Counted from the stretch's first letter, positions 44,914-55,404 are shown. The stretch: 64,000 nucleotides of DNA from Clostridiales bacterium (GCA_029010495.1 JAQXKO010000012.1:73067-137066), one strand, 5' to 3'. Notes: generated from the letters alone by a model not told the origin. Translations and numbers: made by a program.

Positions 44914-44946
44914 AAAAGTGCTTCATGAAAAATGAAGCACTTTTTG
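44913..44946. terminator. bidirectional terminator between queH and the minus-strand PBP gene
   Basis: AAAAAGTGCTTCAT and its complement ATGAAGCACTTTTT form a 14-bp stem with A and T runs on both sides. It serves the convergent genes on both strands. Confidence 0.92.
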
Positions 44947-44956
44947 TTTGAAAAAA

Positions 44957-46396
44957 TTATTTACAAATATCATTGAGAAGTTTGGCGATGATTCCACCCG
45001 GAATACTTACACCGTAACCACCGTTTTCTACATAACAGATAAATGCATACGGATATTTTTCATTATCTACAAAACCGGAAAACCAACCGTTCATGCCGCC
45101 CTGCGCTCTGTCGACAGTACCTGTTTTTGCACCGAACCGAACATTAAATCGCCATGTATAATAGTGACCGCTGTGATTAACGGTATTATTTATCATCATA
45201 GCACGCATGGTATCTGCAGTCTTTTCGTTGATTAACTGTTCCGTATATTTTGTTTCGAGTGATTTAATTACATTTCCGTCCTTGTCGGTAACTTCAGAAA
45301 TCATGGTAGGAATGGCTGATTTTCCGTGATTTGCGATTGCACCGAGGTAAATCATCATTGCACATGGATTGTTAAGGTCACGATGAAGACCTATAGCTGA
45401 CCATGCGAACTGGAATGCGTTGTCTCCCACAAGCTCAAAGGAGCCTGCGCCGGTTCTGATGTTATTGTCAATAACATAGCTCTTTGTAAGTCCGCCGCTG
45501 TTTACTACATGCTGTAAATCCTCCTGCCTGAGCATTTCGGAGAGCTGGGCAAAGGCACAGTTACATGAATTTGCATATGCTGTTTTAATATCCTGTGTTC
45601 CGTGATAACCGGTACAGTTTACAATCTGATAACCAATCTTGTATTTACCGCGGCATGTGAATTTCCTGCTGAACAAGTCAGGAATATTATCAATGGCAGC
45701 TTCAAGAGTAATGGTTTTCATTGTAGAACCCGGTGTAAATGCAGAGGAGAGGAATCTGTTGATATATGCGCCGCTGTACTTTGTATTTGTCAGAATGTCC
45801 TCAGGTACATTGTCAGGGTCAAATGTTGGAGTGGAAACCATACAGATGATTTCTCCCGTCTTGTAATTATAAATACCGACGGTACCGACATATTTACCAA
45901 GCGCATTTAATGCCTTCTTCTGAACTTCGGCATCCATAGTGAGTTTAATTGTATTGCCGTCATCAGTAGCGGTGTATTCCTTATCTTGGGTGACGTATCT
46001 GCTGAAATAATCGGAAAGTGTACGGATGGCGCCGGTTGAAATATTTTTGTTTCGGTCTCCTATAGTGTGGAGCATTGCCATTCTTGTTGCAGCATCTTCA
46101 CTGTAAGTAACACCTTTCTCATTAACCTTTGCGAGCATTTTTCCGCTCTTGTCAACAATTGAACCCCTTACATAATATTTTTCCTTTGTAGAGGATGTGT
46201 TCATATATATAGACTGGGTATTGCCCGCTATTATATCATCATTTGTTAATGGCTTGTAACCGATAGCAGCATAATATTTTTCCGTCGTCCAATTGTCAAG
46301 ATTGACGGAGTAAGTATATATAAAATATATAAGTCCGATTACGAAGGCAAAGCATAAGATGATACAAAGTAAAGTTCTATTTTGTATTTTTTTCAT
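44957..46396 (-). CDS. class B penicillin-binding protein paired with the FHA-FtsW protein
   Basis: 479 residues from the ATG at 46396-46394, which follows a perfect AAAGGAGG on the minus strand. The N-terminal anchor is at about 9-28. The transpeptidase motifs are STMK (FTPGSTMKTI), SCN (ANSCNCAFA) and KTG (FGAKTGTVD). It is short for a class B PBP and has a small N-terminal domain, like the PbpA/PBP3-type proteins found with RodA in Actinobacteria and Clostridia. It overlaps the end of the upstream SEDS gene by 20 bp, so the two are translated together. Confidence 0.93.
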   Translation of the reverse strand: MKKIQNRTLLCIILCFAFVIGLIYFIYTYSVNLDNWTTEKYYAAIGYKPLTNDDIIAGNTQSIYMNTSSTKEKYYVRGSIVDKSGKMLAKVNEKGVTYSEDAATRMAMLHTIGDRNKNISTGAIRTLSDYFSRYVTQDKEYTATDDGNTIKLTMDAEVQKKALNALGKYVGTVGIYNYKTGEIICMVSTPTFDPDNVPEDILTNTKYSGAYINRFLSSAFTPGSTMKTITLEAAIDNIPDLFSRKFTCRGKYKIGYQIVNCTGYHGTQDIKTAYANSCNCAFAQLSEMLRQEDLQHVVNSGGLTKSYVIDNNIRTGAGSFELVGDNAFQFAWSAIGLHRDLNNPCAMMIYLGAIANHGKSAIPTMISEVTDKDGNVIKSLETKYTEQLINEKTADTMRAMMINNTVNHSGHYYTWRFNVRFGAKTGTVDRAQGGMNGWFSGFVDNEKYPYAFICYVENGGYGVSIPGGIIAKLLNDICK

Positions 46397-48176
46397 TATG
46401 ACCTCCTTTGGCTTTAAGATAACCTTCTTTTGTAGGAGCCTGTTCACTACGCTTAAGTCTTGCGGCAAAGCTTGCATGCGGTCTTGTATCAGTTGCTTTA
46501 AGATATGCAAGAACACCCCATGCCATCATCATTGATGAACCACCGTTTGAAACAAACGGGAAGGTAACACCTGTAATCGGAAGAATGTCAACTGCTCCGA
46601 ATACGTTAAGCGCTGTCTGAAACAGAAGAAGGGATGTTGCGGCACAGCCTGCTATGGTATAGAAGGTTGAACGTGAATTCATACAGGATCTGATGGCAAA
46701 TACTGCAAGTACTAAGATGCATATGATGGCTAACAATGCAATTATGATTCCCCATTCCTCGCAAAGCATGCCGAAAACAAGGTCGGTATCTGCGGCAGCT
46801 ACATGTCTGCCTGCAAGCGTTCCTTTGCCGGGTCCCACACCGCCATAGCTGCCGTTATTGATTGCAACCATTGTATTAACCTGCTGGTAGCCTGTTGAGG
46901 CAGGATTGTCCCATGCGTGTCCCCAGCTGGAAAAACGCCTGAAAATATAAGGCTTTGCGGTAATTGCAAGTATTCCGCCAAGCAGGGCACCGGAGCATAT
47001 GAAGGTGATGGTGGCGATGCTTCCGGAACGAAGATAGGCAATAACAATGAATGTAATAAAGAAGATTGCCGCTGTACCGAAGTCACTGCAGTACGCCAGA
47101 ATACCTATGCTGGCAAGAGTAAGGCAGATAAAGAGAAAGATGTTTCTCTTTTTGAATAACCGGTCAAGCGTAGCTGCTCCGGCAAAAATATAAGTGATTT
47201 TTGCAAGCTCCGAAGGCTGGAAACTGATGCCTGCAAATTCAATCCAGTTTATTGCGCCGTATTTTCTCTCGCCAAACGCAACCGTAAGTAATAACAGGCC
47301 TATTGTCAAAGCAGCCATAACCCATCTGAATGTGTTTACACGGTTGATATTTCTGAGAAACATTCCGAGGCAGATAAGTAAAATAATACCCAGTACTATC
47401 GTAAACATCTGCTTCAGAAGAGAGGATGGCGCATATGAGCCGACAACGGCAAGACTGAGTGTTGACAGGTAAAAGGCAATAATCTCCATTTCAAAACCTT
47501 TTATACCCATAATACGCATATCAACAAAGTAAAGCCACATTACGAGAGTTAACAGGAAGAATGAAGGAATAATATAAATAGAAGCTTTATCTCCCTTGTT
47601 AACAATAAGACTTATTACGGTAAAAAACTGAAAAATAGTAAGCAGAATAAGCATACACCAGGGCGGAATAGGCTTAAATTTCCTTCTTTTACGCTCGCTC
47701 TTCATTTTTTCCTGCTTAGTAAGCGGCTCAAGTCTCAAAGAATAATCTCCAAGCGTGATTTTGTCACCGTAGCTGAGCTCTTCATCTTCGATAACCTCAT
47801 CATCATTTACAAAAATACCGCGACTGGAATCAAGATCGTATATTTTCCATTCACCCTCATCATCCCTGATAAGTGCAGCATGCTGCTTGGAAATAGATTT
47901 TCTCATGATTGCAATATCACTTGATGCAGCACGGCCGATAATATTTTCCCAATGGGTAATGTAATAAATCTTTCCGTCAGTAATTGAAACAAGCTTTGCC
48001 CAGATTTCTGATGTCCTTGGCATTGTCAAAAGTGAGATAATGGTACCTACGAGTATAAAAAAAGAAAGTGTAGGAAACATAATCTGCATTAGAATACCAT
48101 ATCCCTGTTCGAAAAAAGAATTGGAATTTGTAACAGTCTGTACTGCATGTAATAAGCTTTCTAAAAATGCATTCAA
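46377..48176 (-). CDS. FHA-domain-fused FtsW/RodA/SpoVE-type peptidoglycan polymerase
   Basis: 599 residues. A membrane segment (about 31-50) precedes an FHA phosphothreonine-binding domain (about 60-150: ENIIGRAASSDIAI, SISKQHAALIR, SRGIFVNDDEV). A linker leads to a complete SEDS polymerase (about 175-580) with GAINWIEFAGISFQPSELAKI, ASTGYQQVNTMVAI and TGVTFPFVSNGGSS. The FHA domain should let a Ser/Thr kinase recruit or control the enzyme. The start codon at 48176 lies 12 bp after GGAGG. It forms an operon with the PBP. No kinase gene is in the window. Confidence 0.94.
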   Translation of the reverse strand: MNAFLESLLHAVQTVTNSNSFFEQGYGILMQIMFPTLSFFILVGTIISLLTMPRTSEIWAKLVSITDGKIYYITHWENIIGRAASSDIAIMRKSISKQHAALIRDDEGEWKIYDLDSSRGIFVNDDEVIEDEELSYGDKITLGDYSLRLEPLTKQEKMKSERKRRKFKPIPPWCMLILLTIFQFFTVISLIVNKGDKASIYIIPSFFLLTLVMWLYFVDMRIMGIKGFEMEIIAFYLSTLSLAVVGSYAPSSLLKQMFTIVLGIILLICLGMFLRNINRVNTFRWVMAALTIGLLLLTVAFGERKYGAINWIEFAGISFQPSELAKITYIFAGAATLDRLFKKRNIFLFICLTLASIGILAYCSDFGTAAIFFITFIVIAYLRSGSIATITFICSGALLGGILAITAKPYIFRRFSSWGHAWDNPASTGYQQVNTMVAINNGSYGGVGPGKGTLAGRHVAAADTDLVFGMLCEEWGIIIALLAIICILVLAVFAIRSCMNSRSTFYTIAGCAATSLLLFQTALNVFGAVDILPITGVTFPFVSNGGSSMMMAWGVLAYLKATDTRPHASFAARLKRSEQAPTKEGYLKAKGGHNEKNTK

Positions 48177-48507
48177 TCCGTTTGCCTCCGATATTGAAAT
48201 AATATGTAAAACAAATAAACATAAAAACCCATAATTACGTCTATTATAATACCATATTTAATTAAAATCATCAAGAAGTCTTTGCAGATATTAAGTGTTA
48301 TTAATAAGTAGATTTTGTGAATTTTACGTAAAATGGTTCGAAAACAAACAATAATGAGATTTTTTCCTGAATCATGCGAAAATAAACCAATATTAATCTT
48401 TTTTTAGGACAGATAACTTTACATAATAAAAAAAATGTTGTATATTAAATATGGGTAAATTTGCGTTTTTTCAATGTTTGACACAACTAATTGATTTGGA
48501 GGATGAT
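48177..48507. other. divergent intergenic region
   Basis: 331 bp without a gene. Minus-strand promoter: TTGATG (48274-48269), a 17-bp spacer and TATTAT (48251-48246) for the FHA-FtsW operon. Plus-strand promoter: TTTACA (48418-48423), a 17-bp spacer and TATATT (48441-48446) for dgt. The middle (48290-48410) is AT-rich with no clear repeat. Confidence 0.6.
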
Positions 48508-49527
48508 ATGCAGAAGGAAAAATCAATCAGGTGTATTCTGGAGGAAAGAGAGCATAAAATGTTAAGTCCGTATGCTACCTTTTCCGATATGTCAAAGGGT
48601 AGGGAATATTCATGTGAGCCATGCGACATCAGACCATGCTTTCAAAGGGATCGTGACAGAATTATTCATTCTAAGGCTTTCAGAAGATTAAAGGACAAAA
48701 CGCAGGTTTTTCTTACTCCTGAAAAAGATCATTACAGAACAAGACTTACACATACTCTTGAGGTGTCCCAGATAGCACGTTCAATAGCAAGGGCACTCAT
48801 GCTGAATGAGGATTTGACAGAGGCCATTGCACTTGGTCATGACCTTGGTCATACTCCTTTTGGTCATGCGGGAGAAAGAGCACTTAACGACATATGTCCG
48901 AATGGCTTTAAGCATCATATTCAGAGCCTCAGGGTTGCACAGGTACTTGAAAAACACGGCAAAGGTCTTAATCTGTCTTATGAGGTGCTTGACGGAATAA
49001 AGAATCATCAGACAAGCGGAAAACCCGAAACTCTCTGCGGAAAAATTGTACAGATGTCTGACAAAATTGCCTATGTCAATCATGATATCGATGACGCAAT
49101 CAGAGGCGGGATTATTACGGAAAATGATATTCCGCATGAATATACCGATTTACTCGGTCACTCACTCAGGGACAGGCTGAATTCAATTATTCACAATATA
49201 ATTATGAATTCTTACGGCAAAGATTTTGTGTCAATGACGCCTGAATTTGCTGCCGCCATGTCCGGACTGAGAAAATGGATGTTTGAAAATGTATATACAA
49301 ACCCTACGGCAAAGGGCGAGGAGGGCAAGGCTGAGTCAATGATTAAGAGTCTTTACGAGTATTATCTTACCCATCCTCATCTTATACCGGGGGAGTATCA
49401 TGAAATAATTATTTCCCGAAATGAGGGAATCGAATATGCTATATGTGATTATATCGCCGGAATGTCAGACCGGTATTTTGTCAATACATATCAGGATATT
49501 ATGATTCCAAAGGCGTGGAAATTCTGA
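48508..49527 (+). CDS. dgt: deoxyguanosinetriphosphate triphosphohydrolase-like HD protein
   Basis: 339 residues of the dGTPase HD family, releasing tripolyphosphate from dNTPs. Motifs are FQRDRDRIIHSKAFRRLKDKTQVF, HTLEVSQIARSIAR, GHDLGHTPFGHAGE (the HD metal site) and MSDKIAYVNHDIDD. It starts at ATG 48508 behind TTGGAGGATG. An in-frame start 19 codons upstream lacks a site. It opens the dgt-dnaG-rpoD-trmK run, a common arrangement in Clostridia. Confidence 0.93.
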   Translation: MQKEKSIRCILEEREHKMLSPYATFSDMSKGREYSCEPCDIRPCFQRDRDRIIHSKAFRRLKDKTQVFLTPEKDHYRTRLTHTLEVSQIARSIARALMLNEDLTEAIALGHDLGHTPFGHAGERALNDICPNGFKHHIQSLRVAQVLEKHGKGLNLSYEVLDGIKNHQTSGKPETLCGKIVQMSDKIAYVNHDIDDAIRGGIITENDIPHEYTDLLGHSLRDRLNSIIHNIIMNSYGKDFVSMTPEFAAAMSGLRKWMFENVYTNPTAKGEEGKAESMIKSLYEYYLTHPHLIPGEYHEIIISRNEGIEYAICDYIAGMSDRYFVNTYQDIMIPKAWKF

Positions 49528-49541
49528 TTTTGGAGGTTTGA

Positions 49542-51350
49542 GTGTTTTATCCTGAGGAAATAATTGAAGATGTTCGAAGAAAAAATGACATCGTCGATGT
49601 AATAGGGGCAAGTGTGCGCCTTAAGCGTTCCGGCTCAAATTATCAGGGACTTTGCCCGTTTCACAATGAGAAAACACCATCCTTCTCTGTTAATCCGCAG
49701 AGACAGATATTTAAATGCTTCGGCTGCGGCAAAGGAGGAAATGTCCTTACATTTGTAATGGAATATGAAAATATTGGTTTTCCCGAAGCTTTAAAATTTC
49801 TTGCCGACAGAGCAGGAGTAAAGCTTCCGCAGGCGGATTATTCGGAGGCTGCGACAAAATCCGCACAGGAGAGGGCAGGCCTTTTGGATATGTATAAAAA
49901 GGCAGCCATATATTTCCATAATACCCTTAAAAGGCCGGAGGGTGCCGAGGGCTATAAATATCTTAAGGGAAGAGGACTTTCAGATGAGACAATCATCAGA
50001 TTCGGTCTTGGCTTTTCGCCGGCAAGAGGCACGAATCTTTACAAAACCTTTAAAGAGTGCGGTTATTCACCTGATATGATAAAAAAAACCGAACTCTTCA
50101 GCTTTGATGAAAAAGACGGAGCCAGGGATAAATTCTGGAACAGGGTAATGTTTCCGATTCTTGATGTAAACGGCAAGGTAATTGCTTTTGGAGGAAGGGT
50201 CATGGGAGATGCGCTCCCAAAGTATCTTAATTCAAATGAAACCCGTATCTTTGAAAAAAGCAAAAATCTGTATGCGATGAACATATCGAGAAAAACAAAG
50301 GAAGATTATATGCTGCTCTGTGAAGGGTATATGGATGTAATAGCACTGCATCAGGCGGGCTTTGACAATGCTGTGGCAAGTCTTGGTACGTCACTTACTC
50401 CGCTTCAGGCAAATCTTATTGCAAGATATACCAAAAATGTTTATATAACCTATGACAGTGACGGGGCAGGCGTGAAGGCTGCGCTTAGAGCCATACCTAT
50501 TTTAAAAAATGCCGGAATTACTGCAAAGGTTGTTAACATGGAGCCGTATAAAGACCCTGACGAGTTTATTAAAAATCTCGGGAAAGAGGAATATGAGAAA
50601 AGAATAAATAATGCTGTTCCGGGTTTCTTCTTCAGAGTAAAGCAGACAGCAAAGGCTTATGATTTTTCCAATCCCGAAGAAAAAACAAAATTTTATAACG
50701 AAGCTGCAAGAATGTGTCTTGAATTTGAGGATGAGATTGAGCGCAATACTCATATAGAGGCATTTTGCAGAGAATATGCGGTACCGACCGAAAGCTTTAA
50801 TAAATTGGTAAACAGGCTGGCAGCAGGCATTGATATCGACAAAACGCTTTATTTGTCTCAACGAGAACCGATTGTCAGACAAAATCAGGAAACAGACAAA
50901 TATAATAAAGAAAGGCTGGAGTGCGAAAAGCTTGTTTTTACATGGAGTTCACTGGATAAGAGGTATGCATATGTACTGAAAAAATATGCTGAAGTTGATA
51001 ATTTTCAGGAAGGAATACCGAGAAAAATTGCTGAAGAGCAGTACAGAAGAAACGACAACGGCCTGAAAATGATTAGCCCTGCGTCACTTATCAACTTGTT
51101 TGAAACGACAGGTGAGCAGGCATTTGTTTCGGAATTATTTCAGGCGGATATGTGGGAACAGATCAATGATGATAAAGTGAGAGATAAGGCATTTGCTGAT
51201 TCGCTTTGCAAAATACTGCTGCTTTCATCAAAGGATATGTCAAAACAGCCCGGATTAAGCTCTGAAAAGCTGAAACAGGCCATGAAGCTTAAAAACAATA
51301 TTAAACAGATTAATTCATTGGTACTTAAGGAACTGGAAAAGTTGAAGTAA
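49542..51350 (+). CDS. dnaG: DNA primase DnaG
   Basis: It makes RNA primers at the replication fork. 602 residues from GTG 49542, just after TGGAGG. The zinc-binding domain has CPFHNEKTPSFSV and CFGCGKGGN. The Toprim core has LLCEGYMDVIALHQAG and TYDSDGAGVKAA. The C-terminal helicase-interaction region is diverged, as usual. rpoD follows after 15 bp, giving the classical macromolecular-synthesis arrangement without rpsU. Confidence 0.97.
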   Translation: MFYPEEIIEDVRRKNDIVDVIGASVRLKRSGSNYQGLCPFHNEKTPSFSVNPQRQIFKCFGCGKGGNVLTFVMEYENIGFPEALKFLADRAGVKLPQADYSEAATKSAQERAGLLDMYKKAAIYFHNTLKRPEGAEGYKYLKGRGLSDETIIRFGLGFSPARGTNLYKTFKECGYSPDMIKKTELFSFDEKDGARDKFWNRVMFPILDVNGKVIAFGGRVMGDALPKYLNSNETRIFEKSKNLYAMNISRKTKEDYMLLCEGYMDVIALHQAGFDNAVASLGTSLTPLQANLIARYTKNVYITYDSDGAGVKAALRAIPILKNAGITAKVVNMEPYKDPDEFIKNLGKEEYEKRINNAVPGFFFRVKQTAKAYDFSNPEEKTKFYNEAARMCLEFEDEIERNTHIEAFCREYAVPTESFNKLVNRLAAGIDIDKTLYLSQREPIVRQNQETDKYNKERLECEKLVFTWSSLDKRYAYVLKKYAEVDNFQEGIPRKIAEEQYRRNDNGLKMISPASLINLFETTGEQAFVSELFQADMWEQINDDKVRDKAFADSLCKILLLSSKDMSKQPGLSSEKLKQAMKLKNNIKQINSLVLKELEKLK

Positions 51351-51365
51351 TACAGGGAGGCAGTT

Positions 51366-52595
51366 ATGGAAAAAAACGCTATGGAATTTCAGGTAAAGCT
51401 TGGTGAACTTATGGAATATGCCAAGACAAAGAAAAATGTTCTTGAGCAGAGCGAAGTCAATAATTTCTTTACCGGATTTAATTTGAGTGATGATGATTGG
51501 GATAATATATATAATTATCTTGAATCAAATGATGTGGATGTATTAAAAGATATGTCAATGGAAAACATAAACGATAAAGAGGTCGAGGAAATGGCTAATC
51601 TCAGCGATGAGGAGCTGTTTGCCGGTCTTGATAAAATCGAAAATCTTGACAGCCTTGACGGCTCCGGCGACATTGACGATTTACAGGTATACGCCGATAT
51701 GGAGGACTTCAATGAGGGAGAAGAAAATCTGGCTCAGATAGACCTTTCCGTTCCTGACGGCGTCAGCGTTGACGATCCCGTAAGAATGTATCTTAAGGAA
51801 ATCGGCAAGGTGCCGCTTCTTACTGCCGATGAAGAGGTTGAACTTGCAAAAAGAATCCAGAACGGAGATTCTGATGCAAAAAAACGACTTGAGGAAGCCA
51901 ATCTCAGACTTGTTGTAAGTATTGCCAAGAGATATGTCGGCAGAGGAATGCAGTTTCTCGACCTTATCCAGGAGGGGAATCTGGGTCTGATTAAGGCGGC
52001 AGAAAAATTTGATTATGAAAAGGGATTTAAATTTTCAACATATGCAACATGGTGGATCAGGCAGGCCATTACGAGAGCCATAGCGGATCAGGCAAGAACT
52101 ATACGTGTTCCGGTTCATATGGTTGAAAATATCAATAAGCTTTTAAGGGCCAAGAGAGAGCTTGTACAGAAGCTCGGCAGGGAGCCTTCTCCGGAGGAAA
52201 TAGCAGAATATATGGATATTCCTGTTGACAGAGTTATGGAAATAACAAAGATTTCACAGGAGCCTGTATCTCTTGAAACACCTGTGGGAGAGGAGGACGA
52301 TTCACATCTTGGTGATTTCGTACAGGATTACAATATGCCTGTACCCGAAGAGGCTGCAACCCAGACTGCGCTTAAGCTTCAGATAAGGGAAGCATTGTCA
52401 ACCTTATCCGAACGTGAAAGAAAAGTAATTGAGCTCAGATTCGGACTTATTGACGGCAAGCAGAGAACTCTTGAGGAGGTTGGTGCTGAATTTGCTGTTA
52501 CAAGAGAACGAATCAGACAGATAGAGGCAAAGGCTCTCAGAAAACTCAGACAGCCAAGCAAGAGTCGTAAACTGAGAGATTATATGGAGGGGTAA
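51366..52595 (+). CDS. rpoD: primary sigma factor RpoD (sigma-A)
   Basis: 409 residues. The acidic region 1.1 is rich in Asp and Glu. Region 1.2 is [17 protein letters not shown], and region 2 is [27 protein letters not shown] with [18 protein letters not shown] for -10 recognition. Region 4 is [34 protein letters not shown] precedes the start. The stop TAA abuts the trmK TTG start without a gap. Confidence 0.98.
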   Translation: MEKNAMEFQVKLGELMEYAKTKKNVLEQSEVNNFFTGFNLSDDDWDNIYNYLESNDVDVLKDMSMENINDKEVEEMANLSDEELFAGLDKIENLDSLDGSGDIDDLQVYADMEDFNEGEENLAQIDLSVPDGVSVDDPVRMYLKEIGKVPLLTADEEVELAKRIQNGDSDAKKRLEEANLRLVVSIAKRYVGRGMQFLDLIQEGNLGLIKAAEKFDYEKGFKFSTYATWWIRQAITRAIADQARTIRVPVHMVENINKLLRAKRELVQKLGREPSPEEIAEYMDIPVDRVMEITKISQEPVSLETPVGEEDDSHLGDFVQDYNMPVPEEAATQTALKLQIREALSTLSERERKVIELRFGLIDGKQRTLEEVGAEFAVTRERIRQIEAKALRKLRQPSKSRKLRDYMEG

Positions 52596-53285
52596 TTGAA
52601 TCTATCAAAAAGACTTACAATGAATCTTTCCATGCTTTCACATTGTTGCAGTCTTGCGGATGTCGGATGTGATCATGCATATTCATGTATATATGCCATA
52701 CAAAATCATATATGCGATTACTGCTATGCCTGTGACATTCGAAAGGGACCGTTGTCAATTGCACGGAATAATATTTTAAATAATGGTTTGTCACATAAAA
52801 TTAAAACCGTATTATGCGATGGACTGGAATTAATTAGTCCGGGAGATGTCGATGCCATACTTGTTTCGGGAATGGGAGGCATGACAATATGTAATATCCT
52901 CAACGAGGGTAAAGAGGTTGTTTTAGGAGCATCACAGCTTGTATTGCAGCCACAGTCTGATATTTCAAAGGTCAGACATCTGGTTCATGAGCTTGGCTTT
53001 GTTATTGACAACGAGAAGATGTGCATGGATGAAGGAAAATATTATACTTGTATTCATTGCGTCAAGGGAGTTGTTATTCCATATGAAGAAGAATTCATGT
53101 ATGAATACGGTAAAATTCTTCTTGATGATAATGATAAATTACTGCATGAATACATTAACGGGAAGAAGGACAAGCTTTTAAAAATAAAAAATCAATGTGT
53201 ATCTTACGGTTCGGGTAATAATATTGATATGTTGGACATAGAATTAGAAATGTTAACTAAGGCACTTGACTATATGAAACGTTAA
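52596..53285 (+). CDS. trmK: tRNA (adenine22-N1)-methyltransferase TrmK
   Basis: 229 residues of the TrmK family, which methylates A22 in the D loop of several tRNAs. Visible are the SAM-binding DVGCDHAYSCIYAI and the family loop LVSGMGGMTICNIL. It must start at TTG 52596, 6 bp after GGAGGGG and directly after the rpoD stop. An internal ATG at 52620 would remove part of the fold. A position next to rpoD is common in Firmicutes. Confidence 0.9.
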   Translation: MNLSKRLTMNLSMLSHCCSLADVGCDHAYSCIYAIQNHICDYCYACDIRKGPLSIARNNILNNGLSHKIKTVLCDGLELISPGDVDAILVSGMGGMTICNILNEGKEVVLGASQLVLQPQSDISKVRHLVHELGFVIDNEKMCMDEGKYYTCIHCVKGVVIPYEEEFMYEYGKILLDDNDKLLHEYINGKKDKLLKIKNQCVSYGSGNNIDMLDIELEMLTKALDYMKR

Positions 53286-53333
53286 TTTTATGTGGCATGT
53301 TATATGCCCCTGATTGTGCAAAGAGGAGGTATT

Positions 53334-54995
53334 ATGGAAAAAATAAAATTAAATTTCGGTTCTTTCGGCGAATACGAGTTTAATAAGGGGATTTCTGTCG
53401 GAGAAGCAGTTCAAAAGGCTATGCTTAAGTGCGCTGATCCGGTGATGCTTTGCAGAATAAACGGCAGGATTAAGGAGCTTTGTTACGTTCCGTATGAGGA
53501 TTGCAATGTCGAACTTGTAACAAACTGCGATAAATCAGGAATGAGAACTTATGAAAGGGGACTTTTACTTGTATTTTTACATGCAGTGTATAAGGCATGC
53601 AGGGGAACAAAATTTGAAAAAGCAGTTATTGAATATGGAATAGGCCGTGGAATATATTGCGAGATAAAGGGCACGCGTGTCACCGATAAGATGGTTGAAC
53701 GTATTAGAGATAATATGAAAAAGTCAGTAGAGGCCAATCTTCCCATTGAGAAAAAAACTGTACCAACGGCATATGCAAGACAAATGTTTAAGGAAATGAA
53801 CATGGCAGATAAGGAGCGTTTATTAAAGTTCAGACGTTCCTCAAATACTAATATATACAAACTCGGAAATTATATTGACTATTTTTACGGTTTTATGCCT
53901 GTAAATACCGGGGCACTGAAGGTTTTTGACGTTATCAGATATCAGGAGGGCATTGTTCTTGTTTTACCTGAAACGGATAATCCGTCAAAGCTTGCGAATT
54001 TTGAAGGCAGAGATAAGCTTTTTGAAACTCTGGCTGCTTCAAATTTCTGGGCGGATATGATAGGCATCAGTACGGTCGGCGACTTAAATGAAATGATTAC
54101 AAGAACGGAATATGCTGATTATATACTGATGGCTGAAGCCCTACAGGAGAAGAAGATTGCTGAAATTGCAGAGCTTGTCAAAAGAGAAAGAGGCAAAAAG
54201 TTTGTAATGATTGCGGGACCAAGCTCATCAGGCAAAACAACTTTTTCACACAGACTGTCAATACAGCTGAAGCTGATAGGATTTAAGCCACATCCGATTG
54301 CTCTTGACGATTATTATAAAAACCGTTCGGAAACACCGAAAAATCCTGACGGAAGTTATGATTTCGAATGTCTTGAGGCACTTGACGTGCAATTATTTAA
54401 CAGTGATATGACAAGACTACTTAACGGCGAAACTGTCGATATGCCTACTTTTAATTTTAAGACAGGAAAGAGAGAATATAAAGGTAATAAGCTGAAATTA
54501 GGCGAGGACGATATACTTGTAATTGAAGGAATTCACGGGTTGAATGATAAGCTTAGCTATTCGCTTCCAAATGAATCTAAGTTTAAAATTTATATAAGTG
54601 CACTAACCCAGCTTAATATTGATGAGCATAATCGTATACCGACTACCGATTGCAGGCTTTTGAGAAGAATCGTAAGAGATGCCCGCACCAGAGGTACATT
54701 GGCAAAGGATACGATTAAAATGTGGAGCTCGGTAAGAAACGGAGAAGAGAAGTACATCTTTCCTTTTCAGGAAAGTGCTGACGTGATGTTTAACTCGGCA
54801 CTTATTTATGAGCTTGGCGTAATAAAGCAATATGCTGAACCGTTGTTATTTGGTATCGGACCGGATGAGCCGGAGTATGAGGAGGCAAAGAGACTGCTGA
54901 AATTTCTTGAATATTTCCTGTCAATAAGTCCCGAAACAATACCGAATAATTCGATTTGCAGGGAATTTGTAGGCGGAAGCTGTTTTAACGTATAA
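53334..54995 (+). CDS. TGS/ThrRS-like domain nucleoside (uridine) kinase
   Basis: 553 residues. The N-terminal part (1-280) resembles the TGS and editing-type domains of threonyl-tRNA synthetase, with EKKTVPTAYARQMFKEMN. The C-terminal part (about 285-480) is a P-loop kinase of the uridine kinase/phosphoribulokinase family: MIAGPSSSGKTTFSHRL (Walker A), then LDDYYKNR and VIEGIHGLN. ATG 53334 follows GAGGAGG. Such fusions are common in Clostridia and annotated as nucleoside kinases. The substrate is not proven. Confidence 0.88.
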   Translation: MEKIKLNFGSFGEYEFNKGISVGEAVQKAMLKCADPVMLCRINGRIKELCYVPYEDCNVELVTNCDKSGMRTYERGLLLVFLHAVYKACRGTKFEKAVIEYGIGRGIYCEIKGTRVTDKMVERIRDNMKKSVEANLPIEKKTVPTAYARQMFKEMNMADKERLLKFRRSSNTNIYKLGNYIDYFYGFMPVNTGALKVFDVIRYQEGIVLVLPETDNPSKLANFEGRDKLFETLAASNFWADMIGISTVGDLNEMITRTEYADYILMAEALQEKKIAEIAELVKRERGKKFVMIAGPSSSGKTTFSHRLSIQLKLIGFKPHPIALDDYYKNRSETPKNPDGSYDFECLEALDVQLFNSDMTRLLNGETVDMPTFNFKTGKREYKGNKLKLGEDDILVIEGIHGLNDKLSYSLPNESKFKIYISALTQLNIDEHNRIPTTDCRLLRRIVRDARTRGTLAKDTIKMWSSVRNGEEKYIFPFQESADVMFNSALIYELGVIKQYAEPLLFGIGPDEPEYEEAKRLLKFLEYFLSISPETIPNNSICREFVGGSCFNV

Positions 54996-55015
54996 AATAT
55001 CTTTTCAATATATAC

Positions 55016-55044
55016 TTGATTTTTTGAAAAAAATCTGATACATT
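55016..55044 (+). promoter_or_regulatory. promoter of rnpB
   Basis: TTGATT (55016-55021), a 17-bp spacer and TACATT (55039-55044), ending 9 bp before the RNA's 5' stem. Confidence 0.75.
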
Positions 55045-55053
55045 AGTGAACGT

Positions 55054-55404
55054 TAAGCTACACGGATGATTGCGCCGTAAGGTGTGGAAAGTCCGGGCTT
55101 CATAGGGCAGGGTGCCGGATAACGTCCGGTGGAGGTGACTCCCAGGCCAGTGCAACAGAAAACAGACCGCCTGCATTGCAGGTAAGGGTGGAATGGCGGT
55201 GTAAGAGACCACCGCTTTGCCGGTAACGGTAAAGGCTGTGTAAACCCCACTCGAAGCAAGACCAATAGAAGACTATGCGGCGGCCCGTCGCGTCTTCGGG
55301 TAGGTCGCGTTTTACAGATGTAATGTCTGTAAAGGAGCTGTATGGTAACATACAGTCAAGATAGATAATCATCCACGACAGAACCCGGCTTATAGTGTAG
55401 CTTA
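55054..55404 (+). ncRNA. rnpB: RNase P RNA
   Basis: The RNA subunit of RNase P, which cleaves tRNA 5' leaders. The 5' strand TAAGCTACAC (55054-55063) pairs with GTGTAGCTTA (55395-55404), closing the molecule. Conserved core elements are present: GGAAAGTCCGGGC near 55086, the GGTGTAAGAGACCACCGC segment near 55199, and the 3' conserved ACAGAACCCGGCTTATAG. At about 351 nt the length fits a bacterial RNase P RNA. It is flanked by its own promoter and terminator. Confidence 0.96.

Noticed and set aside
45602-47472. plus-strand open frames opposite the PBP and FHA-FtsW genes
   Set aside because: They are antisense shadows of well-supported minus-strand genes and have no ribosome binding sites or family motifs.
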